Source: FEN-1297 sp964618785
GTDB lineage: Bacteria > Bacteroidota > Ignavibacteria > Ignavibacteriales > Ignavibacteriaceae
DNA length: 16,311 bases
Direction of reading: 5' to 3'
NCBI GenBank assembly: GCA_964618785.1
Contig: CAZUCY010000085.1
Location: forward strand, 1 to 16,311
The notes under the pieces are model-generated. The model was not told where the DNA came from and searched no databases. It saw only the letters and a program-made list of their open reading frames with translations. Within the stretch, counting starts at the first letter, position 1. Each line of letters opens with the position of its first letter. This document shows, piece by piece, positions 14,980 through 16,311 of this stretch. Position numbers and translations under genes: made by a program.

Positions 14980-16311
14980 TTAATACATATCACCCATCCC
15001 GCCGCCGCCCGGCATAGGTGGCATAGGAGTTTCTTTTTCTTTCTTCTCAAAAACTACTGCTTCAGTTGTAAGAAGTAATGCAGCTACTGAAGCCGCATTT
15101 TCTAATGCAGTTCTTGTTACCTTTGTTGGGTCAATAACGCCGGATTTAATGAGATTTTCATAAACTTCCGTAGCAGCGTTAAATCCGTAATCGTCTTTTC
15201 CTCCTTTTACTGCCTGGAGAACGACTGAACCTTCAAGACCTGCGTTGTTAACAATTTGTCGCAACGGTTCTTCAAGAGCTTTTTGGATTATTTTAACGCC
15301 TGTTGTTTGATCAAGGTTGTCGCCCTGTACTTTTTCGAGAACAGCAATAGCTCTTACTAAAGCAACGCCGCCTCCCGCAACAATACCTTCTTCAACAGCA
15401 GCACGTGTAGCATGAAGAGCATCTTCAACGCGCGCTTTCTTTTCTTTCATTTCAATTTCGGTAGATGCGCCGATTTTAAGAACTGCAACACCACCCGAAA
15501 GTTTTGCTAATCTTTCCTGTAATTTTTCTTTATCGTAATCGGATGTTGTCTTTTCAATCTGAGCTTTTATTTCATTTATTCTTTTCTTAATATCATCAGA
15601 TTTTCCTGCGCCTTCAACTATAGTGGTATTATCTTTATCGATAACGATTTTCTTAGCTGTGCCTAAATATGATATAGTTGCGTTTTCTAACTTGTAGCCC
15701 TGTTCTTCTGAAATAACAGTACCGCCGGTTAAAACTGCAACATCTTCAAGCATTGCTTTTCTTCTGTCGCCAAACCCCGGTGCTTTAACCGCTGCAACTC
15801 TAAGAGTTCCGCGGATCTTATTAACTACCAATGTAGCTAAAGCTTCGCCTTCAAGATCTTCGGCAATAATAAGCATAGATTTACCCTGCTGTGCAATCTT
15901 TTCAAGAATAGGTAAAAGATCCTTCATGGCAGAGATTTTTTTGTCATGGATTAAGATAAACGGATCTTCCAGTATAGTTTCCATTGTTTCGGTATTTGTC
16001 ACAAAGTAAGGTGATAGATAGCCGCGGTCAAACTGCATACCTTCAACTACTTCCAAACCGGTTTCAGTTCCTTTAGCCTCTTCAACTGTGATGACGCCGT
16101 CTTTACCCACTTTTTCCATTGCATCTGCAATCAATTCACCGATAGATTTATCATTATTAGCAGAAATAGACCCAACCTGTGCAATTTCATTTCTTCCTTC
16201 AACATCACGGCTGACTTTTTTCAAGTACTCAACAACTTTAGTTACTGCAAGGTCAATGCCTCTTTTCAGATCCATCGGGTTAGCGCCTGCTGTAACGTTT
16301 TTTAATCCTTC
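14980..16311 (-). CDS. groEL: 60-kDa chaperonin GroEL (5' partial)
   Basis: The frame is open past the right edge: 12 codons upstream of the first in-window ATG (16275) still read as GroEL (EGLKNVTAGANPMDLKRG), so about the first 100 residues are missing. The visible 443 residues cover the rest of the equatorial, intermediate and apical domains, with blocks such as GVITVEEAKGTETGLEVVEG, FDRGYLSPYFVTN, KAPGFGDRRKAMLEDVAVLTGG and VEDALHATRAAVEEGIVAGGG, which holds the ATP-hydrolysis aspartate (D398 in E. coli). GroEL forms a double heptameric ring that folds proteins with GroES; groES probably lies off-window. The C-terminus is MPPMPGGGGMGDMY, a short Gly/Met tail rather than several GGM repeats. 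It is followed by a strong terminator. Confidence 0.98.
   Translation of the reverse strand, partial: EGLKNVTAGANPMDLKRGIDLAVTKVVEYLKKVSRDVEGRNEIAQVGSISANNDKSIGELIADAMEKVGKDGVITVEEAKGTETGLEVVEGMQFDRGYLSPYFVTNTETMETILEDPFILIHDKKISAMKDLLPILEKIAQQGKSMLIIAEDLEGEALATLVVNKIRGTLRVAAVKAPGFGDRRKAMLEDVAVLTGGTVISEEQGYKLENATISYLGTAKKIVIDKDNTTIVEGAGKSDDIKKRINEIKAQIEKTTSDYDKEKLQERLAKLSGGVAVLKIGASTEIEMKEKKARVEDALHATRAAVEEGIVAGGGVALVRAIAVLEKVQGDNLDQTTGVKIIQKALEEPLRQIVNNAGLEGSVVLQAVKGGKDDYGFNAATEVYENLIKSGVIDPTKVTRTALENAASVAALLLTTEAVVFEKKEKETPMPPMPGGGGMGDMY

Noticed and set aside
1..16311. CRISPR arrays, mobile elements, tRNA or rRNA genes
   Set aside because: I saw no spaced direct repeats of CRISPR size, no transposase or integrase motifs, and no tRNA-like cloverleaf in the gaps.

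Overview
The window is AT-rich (roughly two-thirds A+T) bacterial DNA with short intergenic gaps, none over about 205 bases. Eight genes lie on the + strand (left to about 14.26 kb), followed by two on the - strand. Several traits suggest the Bacteroidota/Chlorobi/Ignavibacteria group: a fused SpmA-SpmB gate-type membrane protein in a genome with no visible sporulation context, generally poor Shine-Dalgarno sequences, a Spy-like small exported protein, and a GroEL ending in a short Gly/Met tail. I think an Ignavibacteria-like organism is most likely, but this is inference, not proof. No rRNA, tRNA, CRISPR array, insertion sequence or integrase was seen.

Region 1 (start to 3.75 kb). A UvrD/AddA-type helicase fused to a RecB-type nuclease with a four-cysteine iron-sulfur staple; its 5' end, including Walker A, is outside the window. 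It is followed by a small FMN-binding split-barrel protein with its own candidate promoter.

Region 2 (3.87-9.36 kb). Metabolic and transport genes: an SpmAB-like nucleoside-recognition/gate membrane protein with an unusual soluble insert, a D-2-hydroxyacid dehydrogenase of the glyoxylate/hydroxypyruvate reductase type, alanine dehydrogenase, and a 4-hydroxybutyrate/acetyl-CoA class CoA-transferase. All have intact catalytic residues. Together they fit central carbon and amino-acid metabolism (pyruvate-alanine, glyoxylate-glycolate or hydroxypyruvate-glycerate, acyl-CoA exchange), but only the SpmAB and dehydrogenase genes (39-base gap) look clearly co-transcribed.

Region 3 (9.53-14.26 kb). 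A PPP-type metallophosphatase, then the most unusual gene of the window: a 1298-residue protein with N-terminal TPRs, a beta-rich domain, and three consecutive CbbX/SpoVK-type AAA+ modules. The first two modules have complete ATPase motifs. The third keeps Walker A and Walker B but has lost both the arginine finger and the sensor-2 arginine, which suggests a built-in asymmetric motor.

Region 4 (14.4 kb to end, - strand). A Spy/CpxP-like exported protein and the C-terminal three-quarters of groEL, which ends at a strong terminator. A hairpin lies between the convergent AAA and Spy-like genes.
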